Notes under the pieces: model-generated
The model's database searches: none
The model's input: only the letters and a program-made list of their open reading frames with translations
Told to the model about the DNA's origin: nothing
Assembly: GCF_014648355.1 (NCBI RefSeq)
Contig: NZ_BMQY01000004.1
Span: forward strand, 517,549 to 581,548
Direction: 5' to 3'
Length of the DNA: 64,000 nt
Source of the DNA: Couchioplanes azureus
GTDB taxonomy: Bacteria > Actinomycetota > Actinomycetes > Mycobacteriales > Micromonosporaceae
Position numbers and translations under genes: made by a program
In this document: piece by piece, positions 50,522-59,353 of the stretch
How the letters are laid out: each line of letters starts with the position of its first letter
How positions within the stretch are numbered: position 1 is the first letter of the stretch

Positions 50522-52716
50522 GCCAGGACCCGCTGCGCTATTTCCGGGTCGAGGCGCGCGAGCTGGTGGACCAGATCAGCGCGGGCGTGCTCGACCTGGA
50601 CCAGCGCCCCGGCACCGAGCTGGTGGCACGGCTGCTGCGCTTCGCGCACACGCTCAAGGGCGCGGCCCGGGTGGTGCGCCAGCAGGAGATCGCGGACCGG
50701 GCGCACGCGTTCGAGGAGGTGCTCGTCCCGCATCGCGCCGACGACGGGCCGCTACCGGCCGCGGAGATGCGGGAGCTGCTCCGGCTCAACGACGAGATCG
50801 AGGCGTACGTCGCCGCGCTGGAACCCGGCGCCGAGGCTCCCGCCCCGCCCGCGGACCATGCTCCCCAGCCGGCGGCGGCTGAGCGGGCCCGCGCCGTGGC
50901 CGCCGGGACCGCCGAGCAGGCCGGGGCCGCCGAGCACGCCGGGGCTGCCGAGCACGCCGGGACCGCGGAGCAGGCGGGGGCCGCCGGGCGAGCCGGTGCC
51001 GCCGGGCCGGCGCCGCCCGCCGCACCGGCCGAGGCGGTGCCCGCCGCCCGCGCGGCGACCGCCGACGTCGACGACCTGCTCGACGCGGTCGGCGAGGCGC
51101 ACGCGCGGTTCGCCCCGCTGCGCACCGGCAACGCCGCCCTCGACCGGTTGCGCCGGGCCGCCGAGACCCTCGCCGACCAGCTGCGCGCCGGCCGGACCGC
51201 GGAGCAGACCGCGACGGCCCGCGCATCGGCGGTGCGCCTGGCGGCGGACCTGGGCACCTTCGGCCGCCAGCTCGTCGACACCGTGGAGCAGGTCGAACGC
51301 GAGCTCGACGAGGTGCGGGGCCGGGCCGAGCGGCTGCGCCTGGTCGCCGCCTCCAGCATCTTCACCGCGCTGCGCCGGGCCGTGCGCGACGCCGCCGAGG
51401 CACAGGGCCGGCGGGTGCGCTTCGACGGCCGCGGCGGCGACCTGCGGATGGATCCCCACGTGCTGGGCCTGGCGAGCAGCGCACTGCTGCACATCGTGCG
51501 CAACGCGGTGGTGCACGGCATCGAGCCCGAGGCCGACCGGCTGGCCGCGGGCAAGCCCGCCGAGGGCACGGTGACCGTCGCGGTCGAGCGCCGGGGCAGC
51601 TACGCGGCGTTCCTGTGCACGGACGACGGCCGCGGCTTCGACCTGGCGGCGGTCCGACGCACCGCCGAGGCGCGCGGCCTGCTGATGCCCGGCTCGACGG
51701 ACCCCGGTGAGCAGGCGCTGCTCGACCTCGTGCTGCGCGGCGGGATCAGCACCTCCCCCACGGTGACCGAGGTGGCCGGGCGCGGCATCGGCATGGACGT
51801 GGCCCGCGACGTGGCCGACCAGCTGGGCGGCGACGTCCGGGTCCGCACCGCGACCGGCCGGGGCACCACCGTCGAGCTGGTCCTGCCGCTGGCGCTGCTG
51901 TCGCTGCACGGGCTCATCGTGGAGGCCGCCGGTTCCGTCGCCACGGTGCCGCTGGACTCGGTACGCACCTGCGTACGCCTGCGGCCGGAGCAGGCGGCGA
52001 CCGCGGTGGTGACCGGCAAGCTGGCCCACGACGGCGAGGCCCTGCCGTTCCTGCCGCTGGCCCGCGCGCTCTACGCCGGAACCACGGTCGACCAGGAGGA
52101 AGGCGGTCCCGGCGTGGCCGTGGTCGTCGCCGCCGACGGGCGCAGCGTGGCGGTCGGCGTGGACCGGCTCGCGGGCACCTCGACCCTGGTGGTCCGGCCG
52201 TTGCCGGAGCTCGCCCCGGCCGCCCCGGTGATCGGCGGGGTGTCGATGGACCTCGACGGCAATCCGCGCCTGGTGCTCGACGCGCACGGCGTGGTCGCGG
52301 AGGCGGCGCGCGTCGGCGGCGGCGCGGCACCGGCGGAGCCCGCGCCCCGGCTGCCCATCCTGGTGGTCGACGACTCGCTGACCACCCGCATGCTCGAGCG
52401 CAGCATCCTCGAGTCCGCCGGCTACGAGGTGGACCTGGCCGCCTCCGGCGAGGAGGGGCTCGACAAGGCCCGCTCGCGGCGGTACGGCCTCTACCTCACC
52501 GACATCGACATGCCGGGCATCGACGGCTTCACCTTCGTCGCCGAGACGCGCGCCGACCCCGAGCTCGCCGGTGTGCCCGCGATCCTGGTCAGCTCCCGGG
52601 CCAGCGCCGAGGACCGGGCCCGCGGCGCGGCGGTCGGCGCGGCGGCGTACGTGGTCAAAGGCGAGTTCAACCAGGAGGAGCTGCTCGCCCACATCCGAAG
52701 GCTGGTGCCGGCATGA
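50518..52716 (+). CDS. CheA-REC hybrid histidine kinase (WspE-like)
   Basis: A 732-residue kinase. P1/HPt with '[13 protein letters not shown]' (phospho-His44), then a long Ala/Glu-rich linker with '[14 protein letters not shown]' repeats (~110-175) where P2 is missing. P3 dimer helix; P4 with '[14 protein letters not shown]' (N-box), '[10 protein letters not shown]' (G1) and '[12 protein letters not shown]' (G2). P5 CheW-like domain (~455-590), then a C-terminal receiver: '[14 protein letters not shown]', phospho-Asp662 in '[11 protein letters not shown]', and 'YVVKGEF'. This matches WspE/FrzE/ChpA-style hybrids. Start and stop overlap neighbours by 4 nt. Confidence 0.93.
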   Translation: MSQDPLRYFRVEARELVDQISAGVLDLDQRPGTELVARLLRFAHTLKGAARVVRQQEIADRAHAFEEVLVPHRADDGPLPAAEMRELLRLNDEIEAYVAALEPGAEAPAPPADHAPQPAAAERARAVAAGTAEQAGAAEHAGAAEHAGTAEQAGAAGRAGAAGPAPPAAPAEAVPAARAATADVDDLLDAVGEAHARFAPLRTGNAALDRLRRAAETLADQLRAGRTAEQTATARASAVRLAADLGTFGRQLVDTVEQVERELDEVRGRAERLRLVAASSIFTALRRAVRDAAEAQGRRVRFDGRGGDLRMDPHVLGLASSALLHIVRNAVVHGIEPEADRLAAGKPAEGTVTVAVERRGSYAAFLCTDDGRGFDLAAVRRTAEARGLLMPGSTDPGEQALLDLVLRGGISTSPTVTEVAGRGIGMDVARDVADQLGGDVRVRTATGRGTTVELVLPLALLSLHGLIVEAAGSVATVPLDSVRTCVRLRPEQAATAVVTGKLAHDGEALPFLPLARALYAGTTVDQEEGGPGVAVVVAADGRSVAVGVDRLAGTSTLVVRPLPELAPAAPVIGGVSMDLDGNPRLVLDAHGVVAEAARVGGGAAPAEPAPRLPILVVDDSLTTRMLERSILESAGYEVDLAASGEEGLDKARSRRYGLYLTDIDMPGIDGFTFVAETRADPELAGVPAILVSSRASAEDRARGAAVGAAAYVVKGEFNQEELLAHIRRLVPA

Positions 52717-53843
52717 TCCGGGTGCTGCTGGTGGAGGACTCGGCGACCATGCGCGCCCACCTGCGCGAGTCCCTGGCCGCCGACCCGGAGCTGCAGGTGG
52801 TGGGCGAGGCGCTGGACGGGCCCCAGGCGGTGGAGCTGGTCGGCCGGTTGCGCCCGGACGTGGTGACGATGGACATGATGCTGCCGACGATGAGCGGGCT
52901 CGCCGCCACCGAGCACATCATGGCCGAGTTCCCCACCCCGATCCTGGTGGTCTCCTCGGCGGACCGGCAGGAGCTGTTCAGCACGTACAACGCCCTGGCC
53001 GCGGGCGCGGTCGACGTGCTGGAGAAGCCGCGCGGCGACGCCTCCGACGCCGACTGGGGACGGCGGCTGTGCTCGGCCGTACGGATGGTGTCGCGGATCC
53101 GGGTGATCACCCACCCGCGGGCCCGGCTCGACGGGCGCAACCGGGGCGCGAGCCCGCCGGTGTCGGCGCCCCCGCCGGTGTCGGCGCCCCCGCCGGTGTC
53201 GGCGCCCCCGCCGCTGCCGGCCGTCCATGCCCCGGCGGCCCCGGTGCGCGAGACGGCGCTGCAGGCGGTCGCGGTCGGCGCGTCGACCGGCGGTCCCGGC
53301 GCCCTCACCGAGCTGCTGCGGGCCCTGCCGGCCGGGTTCCGGACGCCCGTGCTGTGCGTGCAGCACATCGCCGCCAGCGAGCCGTTCGCGGTGGCGTTCT
53401 CCGACTGGCTCGCCGGGCAGACCGGGCGCAACGTCACCTACGCCCGCGACGGGGTGCCGCTGCGCAGCCTCGGCGGCCGGGTGCTGCTCGCCCCGCCGGA
53501 CCGGCACATGCTGGTCGCCGACGGCCTCGTGCGGCTCAGCGACGCGCCGCCGCGGCACTCCTGCCGGCCCTCGGTCGACGTGCTGTTCGACTCGGTGGCC
53601 GCCGAGTGCGGCGCGGGGGCCGCCGGGTGCCTGCTCACCGGCATGGGCCGCGACGGGGCGGACGGGCTGCTGCGGATGCGCGCCCGCGGTGCGGTGACCT
53701 ACGCGCAGGACGAGGCGAGCTGCGTGGTCTACGGCATGCCCCGGGAGGCGGCGCTGCTGGGCGCGGCCGCGTACATCCTGCCGCCGGCGCGGATCGCCGC
53801 CCGGCTGGCCGAGCAGGCCCCGGTCGCGGGGGTGCGCCGATGA
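52713..53843 (+). CDS. cheB: CheB receptor methylesterase (WspF-like)
   Basis: A 376-residue response regulator-esterase that removes receptor methyl groups. Receiver: 'VLLVEDSATMRAHLRESL', phospho-Asp ~53 in 'VTMDMMLPTMSG', Lys in 'VLEKPRG'. A linker contains three identical 18-nt repeats (V-S-A-P-P-P). The esterase triad is Ser in 'VGASTGGPGAL' (~191), His in 'CVQHIAASEPF' (~217) and Asp in 'GMGRDGADGLL' (~313). All catalytic residues are intact. Coupled by ATGA to CheA before and the REC-kinase after. Confidence 0.95.
   Translation: MIRVLLVEDSATMRAHLRESLAADPELQVVGEALDGPQAVELVGRLRPDVVTMDMMLPTMSGLAATEHIMAEFPTPILVVSSADRQELFSTYNALAAGAVDVLEKPRGDASDADWGRRLCSAVRMVSRIRVITHPRARLDGRNRGASPPVSAPPPVSAPPPVSAPPPLPAVHAPAAPVRETALQAVAVGASTGGPGALTELLRALPAGFRTPVLCVQHIAASEPFAVAFSDWLAGQTGRNVTYARDGVPLRSLGGRVLLAPPDRHMLVADGLVRLSDAPPRHSCRPSVDVLFDSVAAECGAGAAGCLLTGMGRDGADGLLRMRARGAVTYAQDEASCVVYGMPREAALLGAAAYILPPARIAARLAEQAPVAGVRR
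53160..53213 (+). repeat. three perfect 18-nt coding repeats in cheB
   Basis: GTGTCGGCGCCCCCGCCG occurs three times in tandem without a mismatch, encoding Val-Ser-Ala-Pro-Pro-Pro in the linker between receiver and esterase domains. Linker length may vary between strains. Confidence 0.9.
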
Positions 53844-55804
53844 CGCCGACCGTGTTGATCGTCGACGACAGCCTCACCGTGCGCATGGACCTGCACGAGG
53901 CGTTCGAGGCCGACGGCTTCGCCACGAGGCTCTGCGCGACCGGTGAGGAGGCCCGCGCGGCGTTCCATTCCGGCGGCTTCGACGTGGCGGTGCTGGACGT
54001 GCTGCTACCCGACGCCGACGGCGTGGAGCTGCTGCGCGAGCTGCGCGCGCTGCCGGGCCGCGAGCGGACCGTGACGCTGCTGCTGTCCAGCGAGGCGGAG
54101 GTCGCGGACCGCCTGCACGGCCTGCGGACCGGCGCCGACGAGTACGTGGGCAAGCCGTACGACTCCGGCTACGTCGTGGCCCGCTCCCGCCAGCTCCTCG
54201 GCGACGACACGACGACCGCCGAGGCGCGGCCGACCGTGCTGGTCATCGACGACAGCCTGACCTTCCGCGAGCGGCTGCGGCAGCTGCTCGAGCCCGAGGG
54301 GTACGCGGTGATCACGGCCGCGTCCGGCGAGGAGGGCCTGCGCACGGCGGCCGACCGGCGCCCGCAGGCCGTGATCGTCGACGGGGTCATGCCCGGCATC
54401 GACGGCGCCACGGTGATCCGGCGGCTGCGCCTGGACCCGGCGCTGCGCGACACGCCCTGCCTGCTGATGACGGCCGCCGACGACTACGCGACCGAGGTGC
54501 AGATGCTGGAGGCGGGCGCCGACGCGTTCGTGCGCAAGCAGCAGGACCTGGCCGTGGTGCTCGCGAAGCTGGCGGCCGTGCTGCGCACCAGCGCCGAGCA
54601 GCTGCCGATCGAGGTGATCGGCAGCCTGCACGGCCCGGGCAAGGTGCTGGCCGTCACCGCGGACCGGCGGCGGCTCGACGAGTGGGGCGGCACCCTGCGC
54701 GCCGACGGCTACGACGTCATCGCGGCCAGCGGCGGCGACGAGGCGCTCGACCTGCTCGCCGCGCAGCCCGTGGACTGCATCGTGCTGCACCTCGACCGCG
54801 ACGCCCGCGTGACCTGTGCGCGGATCAAGGAGGCGCCGCAGATCGGCGACACCCCGCTGGTGATGATCGGCGACCAGGACGACGCGCTGCTGGAGAGCCT
54901 GGCCGCGGGCGCCGACGACTACGTGCGCTCGGCCGACGGCGCGGACACCCTGCGGGCGCACGTCCGCGCCCAGATCCGCCGCAAGCAGTCGCTCGACGAG
55001 AGCCGGCGCATCCGCGAGGAGCTCATGCGGCGCGAGCTCGACGCCGCCGGCGAGCGCGCCGCGCGCCAGCTCGCCGAGACCCGCGCGGCGCTGGTGGAGG
55101 AGCTGGAGTGGCGCAACCGGGAGCTCGAGGCGTTCAGCGGTTCGGTCTCGCACGACCTGCGCGGACCGCTGCAGGTGATCAGCAGCTACGTCGAGGCGAT
55201 GCTGGACGAGGACGAGGAGCAGGACGAGCCGCTCAGCCCGCAGGTGCGGCACCGGATCGAGCGGATCCAGGCGGCGGCCACCCGGATGGCCGACCTGGTC
55301 GAGTCGCTGCTGATCCTCTCCCGGGCCAGCCGCGGCGAGCTGCGCCGGCGGCGCTTCGACCTGACCGAGACCGTGTGGCAGGTCATTCGCGAGGTGGAGG
55401 CCCGGGACCCGGACCGCAAGATCGAGTTCCGGGTGGACGAGGCGATGACCGCGGACGCGGACGAGGGCCTGGTCCGGGTGATCCTGGAGAACCTGATCAA
55501 CAACGCCTGCAAGTTCACCCGCAAAGTGGAGAAGCCGGTCGTCGAGGTGGGCTGGGACGGCCCCGCCGAGGAGGCGCGCTACCACGTCCGGGACAACGGG
55601 GCGGGGTTCCCCTCGGGCAAGGCGAGCGCGCTGTTCCGCCCGTTCGCGCGGCTGCACAGCGCTGACGACTTCCCCGGCACCGGCATCGGCCTGACGACCG
55701 TGCACCGGGCGGTGGAGCGCCACGGCGGCGAGATCCACGCCGAGGGCGAGGACGGGCGGGGGGCGACGTTCTGGTTCACCCTCCCGCCCGCGCGCCGTAC
55801 CTGA
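53840..55804 (+). CDS. REC-REC-pseudoREC-histidine kinase, output of the chemosensory operon
   Basis: A 654-residue soluble protein. REC1: 'VLIVDDSLTVRMDL', phospho-Asp53 in 'VLDVLLPDADG', Lys in 'YVGKPYD'. REC2: 'VLVIDDSLTFRERL', Asp181 in 'IVDGVMPGIDG', Lys in 'FVRKQQD'. REC3 (~255-375) keeps the fold, but the acceptor position is His317 ('IVLHLDRDAR') and the conserved Lys is missing ('YVRSADG'), so it is a pseudo-receiver. A coiled coil leads to HisKA, 'FSGSVSHDLRGPL' (His438), and HATPase_c with 'LENLINNACKFT' (N-box) and 'GTGIGLTTVHRAVERHGG'. It lacks any sensor or membrane part. It takes the place of WspR, so CheA phosphate would reach a kinase rather than a diguanylate cyclase. Confidence 0.9.
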   Translation: MTPTVLIVDDSLTVRMDLHEAFEADGFATRLCATGEEARAAFHSGGFDVAVLDVLLPDADGVELLRELRALPGRERTVTLLLSSEAEVADRLHGLRTGADEYVGKPYDSGYVVARSRQLLGDDTTTAEARPTVLVIDDSLTFRERLRQLLEPEGYAVITAASGEEGLRTAADRRPQAVIVDGVMPGIDGATVIRRLRLDPALRDTPCLLMTAADDYATEVQMLEAGADAFVRKQQDLAVVLAKLAAVLRTSAEQLPIEVIGSLHGPGKVLAVTADRRRLDEWGGTLRADGYDVIAASGGDEALDLLAAQPVDCIVLHLDRDARVTCARIKEAPQIGDTPLVMIGDQDDALLESLAAGADDYVRSADGADTLRAHVRAQIRRKQSLDESRRIREELMRRELDAAGERAARQLAETRAALVEELEWRNRELEAFSGSVSHDLRGPLQVISSYVEAMLDEDEEQDEPLSPQVRHRIERIQAAATRMADLVESLLILSRASRGELRRRRFDLTETVWQVIREVEARDPDRKIEFRVDEAMTADADEGLVRVILENLINNACKFTRKVEKPVVEVGWDGPAEEARYHVRDNGAGFPSGKASALFRPFARLHSADDFPGTGIGLTTVHRAVERHGGEIHAEGEDGRGATFWFTLPPARRT

Positions 55805-55812
55805 GCGGCAGG

Positions 55813-55840
55813 GGCGGCCGGCCCGGGTGGGCCGGCCGCC
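55813..55840. terminator. bidirectional hairpin ending the chemosensory operon
   Basis: GGCGGCCGGCCC (55813-55824) pairs with 55829-55840 over a 4-nt loop, 9 nt past the operon's last stop and 5 nt before the stop of the convergent ABC permease. Confidence 0.7.
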
Positions 55841-55844
55841 GCGC

Positions 55845-58415
55845 TCATTCGGTGGCCAGGGCCGCGACCGGGCTGACCTTCGCGCCCCGCCGGGCCGGCA
55901 GCACCCCGGCCAGGGCGGTGAAGACCACCAGGGCGAGGAAGACCAGGGCGAGCTGCCCGACCGGCAGTTCCAGCGGGAGATTGACGCCGAGCGCCTTCAT
56001 CATCAGCCACGCGTAGGGCACGCCGAGCGCGAGGCCGACCGTCGCCCCGATGACCCCGTAGAGGCTGGACTCGGTGGTCAGCATGGTGCGCAGGCCGGCG
56101 CGGGAGAGGCCGACGGCACGCAGCAGGCCGGACTCGCGGACGCGTTCCACCACCGACAGGGCGGTCGTGGTGCCGACGCCGACGACCGCGATCAGCACCG
56201 TGAGGCCGACCAGGCCGATGACCACCGCGAGCATGGTGGTGATCATCTTGTCGTAGTCGTCGCGCTGGTCGGCGAGGACCGTGACGCCGAGGTCGGTCTT
56301 GCCGGCGACCAGCTGCCGCATCGCCTTCTGACCGGCGGTTCGTCCCTCCTCGCCGGGCTTGGCGGCGTCGGCGAGCAACCCGTTCGGTGCGGCCGCCGCG
56401 CCGAGCTTGGTGAGGTCGCTCGGGTCGGCGACGACCTCCGACTGCAGCGGCCCCGAGTCCGGCAGGATCGCGACCACCTCCACCTGGACCTTCTTCGCGC
56501 CCGCCGTCAGCGTGGTGGTGCCACCGACCTCGACCCCGTTGTCCTCCGCGGCGTACTTGCTCACGGCGACCTTGCCGGGCCCGATCGCGGCCAGCGAGCC
56601 GGCGGTGACGTCGATCTTCTGCAGCTCCGGCAGTGCCGTCATGGACAGGTCCGAGGCGCGCATCCTCCAGCTGCTGTCCCCGCCGGACAGGACGACGTTG
56701 TCGAGCCGCCGGTACGCCGTGACGTGCGTCAGGTCCGGGCTGGCCTTCGCCTGGTCCACGACGGCGGCCGGCACCGTGCCGTTGTCGGCGCTGGCGGTCA
56801 GCTCGAAGTCGGCGGGGGCGGACGACGCCAGTTCCCGGTCGGCCAGCGTCCGGGCCGAGGCGCCCGTCACCACCACGCCGGCGATGAGGGCGACGCCGAG
56901 CGCGACGACCACCGACACCGCGGCGGCGCGCCGGGGCGCCCCGCCCACGCCGCCGACGGCGAGCCGGCCGACCGGCCCGAGCCGGCGCAGCGGCCAGCCG
57001 ACCGTGGCGAGCACCGGGCGCACCAGCAGCGGGCCCAGCGCGATCAGGGCGAGGAAGGCGAGCCCGGCGGAGCCCAGGACCGCGAACATCATCGGCTCGG
57101 CGTCGTAGTCCTTGGTGTCGCGGCCCGGCAGGTTGGCGACGACGTAGGCGGCCAGCACCGCGGCACCGCTCGTGACCAGCAGACCGAACGCGCCGCGCAC
57201 CTTGCCGATGCCCTTGCGCCCGGCCGTCGTGCTGGCCGAGCGCAGCGCCTCCAGGGGCGCCACCTTCGCGGCCGAGAGCGCCGGGGCCAGCACCGCCAGC
57301 ACGGTGATCACGGTGGAGAGCAGGACCACGCCGACGGCGGGCAGCACGGGCAGCCCGGGCGAGGAGACCTCGATGTCGAAGGCGCGCAGCAGCGGCGGCA
57401 CCGCCTGGCCGAACGCCAGCGCGCCCAGCACGCCGACGGTGCCGGCGACGAATCCGGTCAGCGCCCCTTCGACGGCGAGGGCGCGCCACAGCGAGCCGCG
57501 CCCGGCGCCGACCGCGCGGAGCAGGGCGAGCTGGCGCATCCGCTGGGCGAACACGATCCGGAACGTCGACGTGGCGACCAGGCCGGCGGCGCAGACGGCG
57601 ATCGCCACGAACATGCCCATCGCGAGGAAGAGCTCCTTGATGCCGGAGGCGGCCTGCTGCGCCTCCGCGAGCCGCACGTCCGCACCCGTGCGGACCTGAG
57701 GCCGGGGGCTTCCCTCCGGCGGCGCGGGGGTCGCGGCGATGATCCGCTCCGCGGCGGCGGTCACCGCAGCGGCGTCGGCGCCGGGTTCGAGCCGCAGCTC
57801 CACCTGCTGCATCCGGTTCGAGTCCTGGAGCAGGGAGACCGTGCTCTGCGGCGCGTACGCGGTGCCGCCGAAGTCGCTGTCCGCGTCCACGATCCCGGTG
57901 ACCGTGAGCTTCACCGGCTTGATCGGCTTGTTGTCCTTGTCCCGCCCGGTGTGGATGGTCACCGTGCTGCCGATCGCCAGGCCCATCCGGTCCGCGGTAC
58001 GCGGGCTGACGGCGATCTGGCCGGGCTCGGCCGGGTAGGTGCCCTTCGCGGCGTGGACGGTGGCGAGCGGTCCGCTGCCCGGGTCGGCCACGAACTCGAG
58101 GTAGTCGCCGTTCAGCTCGGCGCCCGCCCGGGGCCGGCCGGCGACCTCCGCCACGCCGGGAACGGCCTTGAACTTGGCGATGTCCTCGGGCCGGACCTCG
58201 ATGTCGGCGAACTCGTTGTCGCCGCCGGGGCCGACCACCAGGTCCGCGGCGACCGGGGTGCCGCTGAACCCCTCGATGGCGGTCTTCTCGGTGATCTCCT
58301 GGGCGAGGACGGTGGCGTAGACGACGAACGCGGCCACGAGGACGGCCAGGCCGGTCAGCAGGAGGCGGGCGGGGCGGCGGGCGACGCCGGCGAGCTGGGT
58401 GCCGAGGACCTTCAT
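55845..58415 (-). CDS. FtsX-like ABC transporter permease (two-module, 856 aa)
   Basis: An 856-residue permease with two FtsX modules and about ten helices. TM1 'LLLTGLAVLVAAFVVYA'; large external domain 1 (~45-265); 'FAQRMRQLALLRAVGAGRGSLW' is the first coupling loop; central helices; external domain 2 (~510-700); 'VVERVRESGLLRAVGLSRAGLR' the second coupling loop; ending 'VLPARRGAKVSPVAALATE'. Such permeases export or extract lipids, peptides or antibiotics and are often controlled by adjacent two-component systems. The ATG at 58415 overlaps the ATPase stop by 4 nt. Confidence 0.92.
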   Translation of the reverse strand: MKVLGTQLAGVARRPARLLLTGLAVLVAAFVVYATVLAQEITEKTAIEGFSGTPVAADLVVGPGGDNEFADIEVRPEDIAKFKAVPGVAEVAGRPRAGAELNGDYLEFVADPGSGPLATVHAAKGTYPAEPGQIAVSPRTADRMGLAIGSTVTIHTGRDKDNKPIKPVKLTVTGIVDADSDFGGTAYAPQSTVSLLQDSNRMQQVELRLEPGADAAAVTAAAERIIAATPAPPEGSPRPQVRTGADVRLAEAQQAASGIKELFLAMGMFVAIAVCAAGLVATSTFRIVFAQRMRQLALLRAVGAGRGSLWRALAVEGALTGFVAGTVGVLGALAFGQAVPPLLRAFDIEVSSPGLPVLPAVGVVLLSTVITVLAVLAPALSAAKVAPLEALRSASTTAGRKGIGKVRGAFGLLVTSGAAVLAAYVVANLPGRDTKDYDAEPMMFAVLGSAGLAFLALIALGPLLVRPVLATVGWPLRRLGPVGRLAVGGVGGAPRRAAAVSVVVALGVALIAGVVVTGASARTLADRELASSAPADFELTASADNGTVPAAVVDQAKASPDLTHVTAYRRLDNVVLSGGDSSWRMRASDLSMTALPELQKIDVTAGSLAAIGPGKVAVSKYAAEDNGVEVGGTTTLTAGAKKVQVEVVAILPDSGPLQSEVVADPSDLTKLGAAAAPNGLLADAAKPGEEGRTAGQKAMRQLVAGKTDLGVTVLADQRDDYDKMITTMLAVVIGLVGLTVLIAVVGVGTTTALSVVERVRESGLLRAVGLSRAGLRTMLTTESSLYGVIGATVGLALGVPYAWLMMKALGVNLPLELPVGQLALVFLALVVFTALAGVLPARRGAKVSPVAALATE

Positions 58416-59203
58416 CGCTGGTTCCCCAGGTGCTGCAGGGCCTCGGCGACCGAGGCGCGGTCCGGGCGGTCGATCTCGCCGGCGATGCGGCCGTCGGCGA
58501 GCAGCACGACCCGGTCGGCGTACGCGGCGGCGGCCGGGTCGTGGGTGACCATGACCACGGTCTGGCCCAGGTCCCGCACCGAGTTGCGCAGGAACGACAG
58601 CACCTCGGCGCCGGAGCGGGAGTCGAGGTTGCCGGTCGGCTCGTCGGCGAACACGACCTCGGGACGCGAGACCAGCGCGCGGGCGAGGGCGACGCGCTGC
58701 TGCTGGCCGCCGGAGAGCTCGCTGGGACGGTGCCGCAGCCGCTCGGTGATGCCGAGGACCTCGGTGAGGCGGGCGAGCAGGCCGCGTTCGGCGGTGCGTC
58801 CGGCCAGGTCCAGGGGCAGGGTGATGTTCTGCTCGGCGGTCAGCTGCGGGAGCAGGTTGAAGGACTGGAAGACGAAACCGATGCGCTCGCGGCGGACCTT
58901 GGTCAGCACCTTGTCGGAGAGCACGGTGAGGTCGGTGCCGCCGAGCAGGGCGCGTCCCGAGGTGGCCGTGTCGAGGCCGGCGAGGCAGTGCATGAGCGTG
59001 GACTTGCCGGAGCCGGAGGGCCCCATGATGGCGGTGAACTGGGCGCGGGCGAAACCGACGGTGACACCGTCGAGGGCGCGCACGGCGGTGTCGCCGCTGC
59101 CGTACACCTTGACCAGGTCCACGGCCGCGACGGCGGTGAGATGCCCGTCGGGTCCGCCGTCGGCAGAGGTGAGCGGCGCGGCGGCCGGGGATGGCGAGTA
59201 CAT
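58412..59203 (-). CDS. ABC transporter ATPase partner of the FtsX-like permease
   Basis: A 263-residue ATPase. Walker A '[18 protein letters not shown]' (~65), Q-loop '[16 protein letters not shown]', signature 'LSGGQQQRVALARAL', Walker B '[16 protein letters not shown]' and H-loop 'MVTHDPAAA'. An N-terminal ~25-residue Pro/Ala extension precedes the domain. The start ATG at 59203 is set by GGAGG 6 nt upstream. It is divergent from the histidine kinase gene, sharing a 150-nt control region. Confidence 0.95.
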   Translation of the reverse strand: MYSPSPAAAPLTSADGGPDGHLTAVAAVDLVKVYGSGDTAVRALDGVTVGFARAQFTAIMGPSGSGKSTLMHCLAGLDTATSGRALLGGTDLTVLSDKVLTKVRRERIGFVFQSFNLLPQLTAEQNITLPLDLAGRTAERGLLARLTEVLGITERLRHRPSELSGGQQQRVALARALVSRPEVVFADEPTGNLDSRSGAEVLSFLRNSVRDLGQTVVMVTHDPAAAAYADRVVLLADGRIAGEIDRPDRASVAEALQHLGNQR

Positions 59204-59339
59204 GGGATGCCTCCGGGTTGGGTGATCTGACCGGAGAGATCTTGCGGGAGACCCGGCGGGCGGCACATCGGCCGGCGGTGAGGAACGGCGCCGGGCGTGG
59301 ATCTGCCTTTCGGCCGATGGAGGCCGCCGGAGCAGCCAT

Positions 59340-59345
59340 TACGCT
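59340..59345 (+). promoter_or_regulatory. -10 hexamer for the two-component operon
   Basis: TACGCT lies 8 nt before the ATG at 59354, indicating a leaderless or near-leaderless start. Confidence 0.4.
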
Positions 59346-59353
59346 GGGTCACG

